A DNA stretch of 64,000 bases from Symsagittifera roscoffensis (lineage: Eukaryota; Xenacoelomorpha; Acoela; Convolutidae): NCBI RefSeq assembly GCF_963678635.1, contig NC_087068.1, positions 39,517,649 through 39,581,648 of the forward strand, given 5' to 3'. How positions within the stretch are numbered: position 1 is the stretch's first letter; every line of letters starts with the position of its first letter. This document shows positions 40,201 to 46,200 of this stretch, piece after piece. The notes beneath the pieces are model-generated. The model saw nothing but the letters and a program-made list of their open reading frames with translations. It was not told the DNA's origin and did no database searches. The position numbers and the translations under genes were made by a program.

Positions 40201-43200
40201 GCGGTAACTCAGTTTTTTATCAATACCAATTTCACCATCTTCAAACTCAATTTCGATTAGTTTTTTTATGTTAAGACCAGTTGAACTCAATTTTGAATTC
40301 CTCTTTTTGCAATTTTTCATAATGTCTACCGCAAAACTTTTCCTTTTCACAATTTTTATAAGTCCAATGTTAAAGTCACTTTCAACAGCACAATGATAAT
40401 TGATTGCGTAACCAATAAATTTAGTGGTGCATGGAAACTTTGCAAAGGCCAAACCTATGGTTGTTCGAGAGTGCTATGTAACACATGTGCTGTCATTTTG
40501 TTCAGATATCAGATTAAAATCAAGCAGTTCCTTCAAGATTTTCTTCGGTTTATGAACTTTTTTATCGCCCTTATTTTCTTTCACATAACCAGAAAAGTTT
40601 TTATTGGTTTGTTCAGTGTTTCCAAAGAACAGCAAAAATCTTTTCTATTCGCCGATACCATTTTTTTGACTTTGACAGTTTGCTGTCTCAATTTTTACGT
40701 TGCCTCCAAAGTACCCTCGGTTTGATATGTTTTCAGTAATTTCTGTTTTTTAGCTTTCACATTTTTAATATCATTCGATATCCAGCTTTTTTTATTTCTC
40801 TTTCTTTTTGAAGAACTGTGCTTAGTTTAATTTTGGCCAAAAATATTAAGATTAGATATGTCCCTGAGCCAAGTTTCTGTTAGAGCAACAAAAAAGGCTT
40901 CAAGTTTTTTGGCTGATGCAGTTTATCCAATTTATCATAACTTGCCCCAAGAGAGCGGATGTTTTGTTGAAAAAGAATTTAGGTTTTAAAATGATTTGAA
41001 TCTTTGGTCGATTTACCAGAACTGCTGTTTGTTATTGTTTTACAATCTTTGTCGCAAAAAGTTGTAAATATTTAATGTGCAAAAAGCGTCTTATATGCTT
41101 GTCTGTATGTTCAGAACTGCATGAGATAATTTTTTCTGTTTTTATTTTAGATTTACAATTCAAACTTCACTATCGGACGGCAAAAGTGAAAAGGTCACAA
41201 AAAATGTGAATTTCCTCTAGTTTCAAAAATGGATTATTTTCTCAAATGGGATAATTTTACGAAAAAAGTGCTAACCATAAATAGTGTTTGCAATTCAAAA
41301 AGCTTTCGCGGGACGTTTTTTTTTGCTCTTTTACACTTTTCCAACTGTCTGTTTTCCAACCAGTTTCCAAATGCTTTATAGTTTTTTTTTTGTAATTTTC
41401 GAGGTTATCGACGCAGACACTATTGCAAAGAACACGGAAATGAATCAAGCCCGCCTGGTTCCAAATGACAGCGGATTTCCGAATGACGAGCAGTTCAGAG
41501 TGGAATACGATGCCGTCAGAAACATGGTGCTAATTCGAAACAACGTACCCCTTCTGTTCACTGATCTTCAGCTGAATCCTGGCGAGCAACTTAAAGTCAA
41601 AGTCGCGTTGCTCCAAGATAATTTTGATAGAGATACAGCTGAGTTTACCTTCACTCTGATCGACTGGAACAACCACGAGCCGGTGGTTTCAGTTGTGACA
41701 CCGACTACTTTGCCCGTACAGTTGACAGAAGGAGCGTCTTTTGACAGTTCCCTTTCAATTGCAACAGTGGAGGCAGCCGATGATGACTTAAAAGAAGAAG
41801 GTTTCAATGATGAACTGAAGTAAGATTCAAATTAGTCATGCTTTGTCTCGACAGGTCTTTATTATCGTGTTCTTATTGTGTTAAAACTTATTGTGTTCAA
41901 AAAATGGTCACTAATTATTTTTTCAGTTCATCTTAATTAAGGAGTGTTAACATTCGTGACAAAGTGTCAATGGAGGTCAAATTCAAATTATTAACTGGAT
42001 CCTTGCCATGAATCATTACAGTTTTTTTTTACTAATCTAGCCGTTAATAAATTGTTATAAAAAACATGTTAATAAGTTTTGGTTTTTCAAAAATTGGTAA
42101 CGCTGTTAAGCAGTGTTTGTCGCGTTTTAAAATGACAGAAAACAAAACTCACAGAAACTTCATAAAATGGCGAGAATTAATTTAGACGTTTTTAATTGGT
42201 CCTGTTCATCTACTTAACCCGTTTTCCAAGCTTGTATAAATGTTTTCAGTCAGCGTAGAATTCGTCGATCTGCTAGCTCAAACCTGAAGCTGTACAGGTA
42301 AATAAAAAAATGGTAAAGGCGAGTTGTTCGTGCTGTTTGCTTATCGGTTGGGTATTTGTAGCACAAGCTGTATATTGTACATAAATCACAAAATTGAATC
42401 AAAGTTACTCATGAAACACTAGATAGTTTTTGGTCCATCGTCCCATTTTATCAAAGTTTTTGTGCACGTGCACTCCCAGATCCAGGTCATCTTGAAAACT
42501 TTGTCAAGATCTTAAAAAACTTTGAAGATTTATCAAAGAGTCGAAAAATTATGACAAACCAGTATGATGGCACTGCAACTCACCAAGCAAATTAGAAGTT
42601 TTTTGAAAGAAGGATGCTTTTAAAGACAAAAATGCAAGGATACAAGATTTTGTTTGTAATTATGCATTCACAAGTTTCATTTACAAGACAGGATGTGAAC
42701 AATATCCCCCCCGAATAGACCAAGTGAACAATCGCCCCCTTAAAATTAAATGGCAAATTCAAGCAATAAGGCCTGCATGTACTATGCTCAAATCTGATTG
42801 ACCAAGTGCTCAAATCTGTGAACGATCTCCTCCCTAATTTGATTTTGGGGGGAGATTATTCGCTTGGTCCCATAGGTGGTCCCAACTTTAATCTGATTTA
42901 TTATAAAATTGGATGTTTTGATTGTTGGGAACGTGTTTCCAGAAAAGTTTCTTGCGACACAACTTGAGACGTTTTTTTTTTGCTTTTTGTTCCGACTTTC
43001 GAATGAAATGACGGAATATTTGGGCTATTTTTCCTTGTCCCCTCCACCTCACTCAAACATGAATTTTGTGGTCTAACGTAACGAGTGGTTTTACAAGGTT
43101 AATTATGAGGACCACTCGTATCTAACGTAACAAGTGGTTTTACAAGGTCAATTATGAAGAATATGTTTGTCATGGTCTAATTAGTCTGCATGCAAATTTT

Positions 43201-46200
43201 CATGAAAAATCGGACTAAGTGAACGGTAACTTCAAATATAAAAATTTGCAGGTGGGGGGGGGGGGGAGAGCCAATATTTCTATTATTAAGAGTAATGCAC
43301 GTAGTGATGACTCTTATGTATGTCTTGCTGATGTTTTTATTGTTTTTTTTCAGGAAAAAGTCTTAAAATGTGTTCACGCTCAATTTTGATTTTTCTCGGT
43401 TTGACTTTTGATTTCGTTTTAAGTTCAACACATTTCCATTCTTAAAAAGAAGGCAAACTCCACTATCGAACAGCAAAAGTGTAAAAGTCACGAAAAACAT
43501 GATCAACTTCTAATTTTGAAAATGGAAATTAATTATCAGATTTCCCAGCGAAATAAAAGTTATGTGGGTTTAAAGATTGCCAATTTGGGACAATTAACGC
43601 GCGATATACTTCGTGCTATCGACGCGTAAGCGGAGATTTAATCCGTATTAGAAATCATTGCAAATAGAAGCCAGCTTTTTTTTGGTCTGTTTAATACTTT
43701 GCCATTTGCAGCATTAATCACTTTGTATTTTACATAGCGCGTGGGTGGATGATTTTCAAAAAAAAGATTTCATCAATCATTTGATCAATTATTTCATCAA
43801 TTTTTTTCTACGTTAAATTAATCTATAGATAAAAATACGCAGTCGAAATTTTCTGGGCTTTATCTTGATACGAGAAGACTTGTTATTCCGACTTTCGTAA
43901 CGAAAGTAACGGAATATTTGTGCTCGGAGTGGTTTTTTTCTTCAGACAAAATTCGACTTTTTAACTAGCCATTTTTTGATTGAGTTTTTTTTATATCACT
44001 CAAAAGATACTGTTTTCTTGATCTTCGATTGGAAAAGATATTTCACCTACTCAATTTTTGTAAAGTTATGGGAGTTTAAAGATTGCCATTTCGGCCACTT
44101 TGAAACAATTAACGCGCGATATATTTCGCGCTATTAACGCGTAAGTGGAGATTTAATCCGTCTTAGAAATCGCTCCAAATTAGTTGAAGGAAGCAGCCTA
44201 CTTGCCAAAATTGATTTGTTACTAGTAGCGAAATCAATCACTTTGTACTTTATATGGCGTGCGGGGGATGATTTTCAAAAAAATCCGCATTTTTTTTATT
44301 TGATTTCATTACATTTAATTTTTCCTGTTAATACTGCTCCAGAGATCTTAAAAAGCAGTCGGAGCAATCAAGGCATCGCCTTGATTCGAATTTTGTTTCT
44401 TGAAACCTATTCTTCAATTTGCCGACAAAAAACAGGTTGCATCAACCGTACAATGCAATGTATTAATTCTGCCATTGATTCTATATAAGTTATTCATTCC
44501 AAACATGCGCGCAGAATATACTACTTGAGATTTTTTTTATACAACACAGCTATTTTATTCTATTAATAACTTAATAAAAAAACTAATAGTAATAAATTAT
44601 GATTAGTTTTTTAAGTTAATTTAACTTTGTTTTTTTTTTAAATTTTTTAAATTAATTAGATCAATTTATTTTGCCCTCGAACGTTGACTTCTGAAAATCC
44701 TGTGTTTTGTCTACCCTTAATAGAGTTGGGGGAAAATTGTGCGGTTGAGCCAACAGACTTTATCAAGAATGAATGTTTTGTAGAACAGAAGGTTCCGACG
44801 TTATTTTTAAAAAGATTGTTTTCAAAAAACGCGTGTCGTTTGAATGCGCGTGGTATGGGAAGAGAAAACTAAAATGTCTCATAGCATAAAATATGGCTTA
44901 AATTTTTAAACAGCTCAACAGTAAAAATAAGTAACAAAAACGAAAACTATGTTTTTTTTTTCAAATAAAAATTCATTGAACATTTCTAATTTTTTTCAAA
45001 TTCTTTTTTTCTGCGTTTTCGAAACCAAAAAAAATGCTATTTAAAATTTCAAAGCTACTTTTTGATAGATAAACCAAGCTTTTTGCAGCTTAATTAACTG
45101 CTTTCTGGTCTTCTCACTCTAAATTGGATTGAAAAGCTATATTCTCAATCTCAAACTTATTTTTTAAGCATAGATTGGATCACAATTGAAAGGAGCTTAG
45201 TGAGGTCATCCGCTCCACCCCATCTCAGATTTATTTTTGGTTTTATTTGGCATAGAAAAATTGGAGAAAAAAATTTTTAATAAAGAAAATGAAAAACACC
45301 TGGGTAACAAATTCTTCCCCACTCTCAGTGATCGCAACAGTTAATTGGTCTGTTCCTAGAACTGTTTGGTTGAAAATGTTTGAACGATTTAAAATTAAGT
45401 TCAAAATGATGTTTTATGCATGCTACTGTTATAAATGCCCTCATTACTGAAGCTATTATTAGACTCAGTCGCTCTTAATGTTTTAATTTAAATATCTGTT
45501 TCAGTTGGTTCATTCTTTGGAGCTCGGATCCGAGAGTTCGATTTGAAATTAAACCCGATGAAGTTGACCCAACAAGAGCCCAAGTGTATCAGATACAAGC
45601 ACTCGACAACGAGATATCAACTGAGCAGAGCTTCACTCTTCAAGCATGTGCTGAAGACAACCCACGAGAAAGCTACAAACCCAAGTTATACGGATGCGTA
45701 GATATCCCTATTCAAACTCTCAATACGAATAACAAATGTCCGGTATTTCAACCTTATCCTTTAGTGACGGTACCCGAAAACAGAAATGCAGCTGTAAATT
45801 TGTTGGACACTCAATCTGTTTTGGATTTTGACCAGCAAGCTATAGCATCAGTGGACGCAAGCGTCACGTAAGCTAACCATGATTTTTTTTAAAAATTACT
45901 CAAGGATTCTTTTTGTATAGACTAGACGAGACTATTTGTATATCAGGGCAAAGCCCTGAGTATTCCGACTTCCCTTTCGTAGTTTTAGTTTTATTAAATT
46001 TTTTTTGATAAACCAACATTTGGACAGTATATACTCAAGCGGATCGTAGTTTGATACTACAGGCTACTTTTTTCCAATATCAGTCGCAAATATTACCTTG
46101 GTGGCACTTTGGCAGATGGCTGAAGTGGCTCAATAATAACATGCTCGCTGCCATCAATAAGTTGACACAGTTGATGCATTTTTAATTCATCAAATGAACC

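Larger units (their letters stand above)
37094..41403. other. Intron 12 with repeats
   Basis: It holds dispersed family B copies (about 37190-37520 and 41130-41370) and a decayed minus-strand non-LTR retrotransposon (about 38600-40500) with a 115-bp tandem repeat. No host exon is needed by phase. Confidence 0.65.

Noticed and set aside
44216-44872. + strand frames of 60-90 codons in intron 14
   Set aside because: One lies in a fold-back arm, the other has no cadherin or other family pattern, and phase does not call for an exon.
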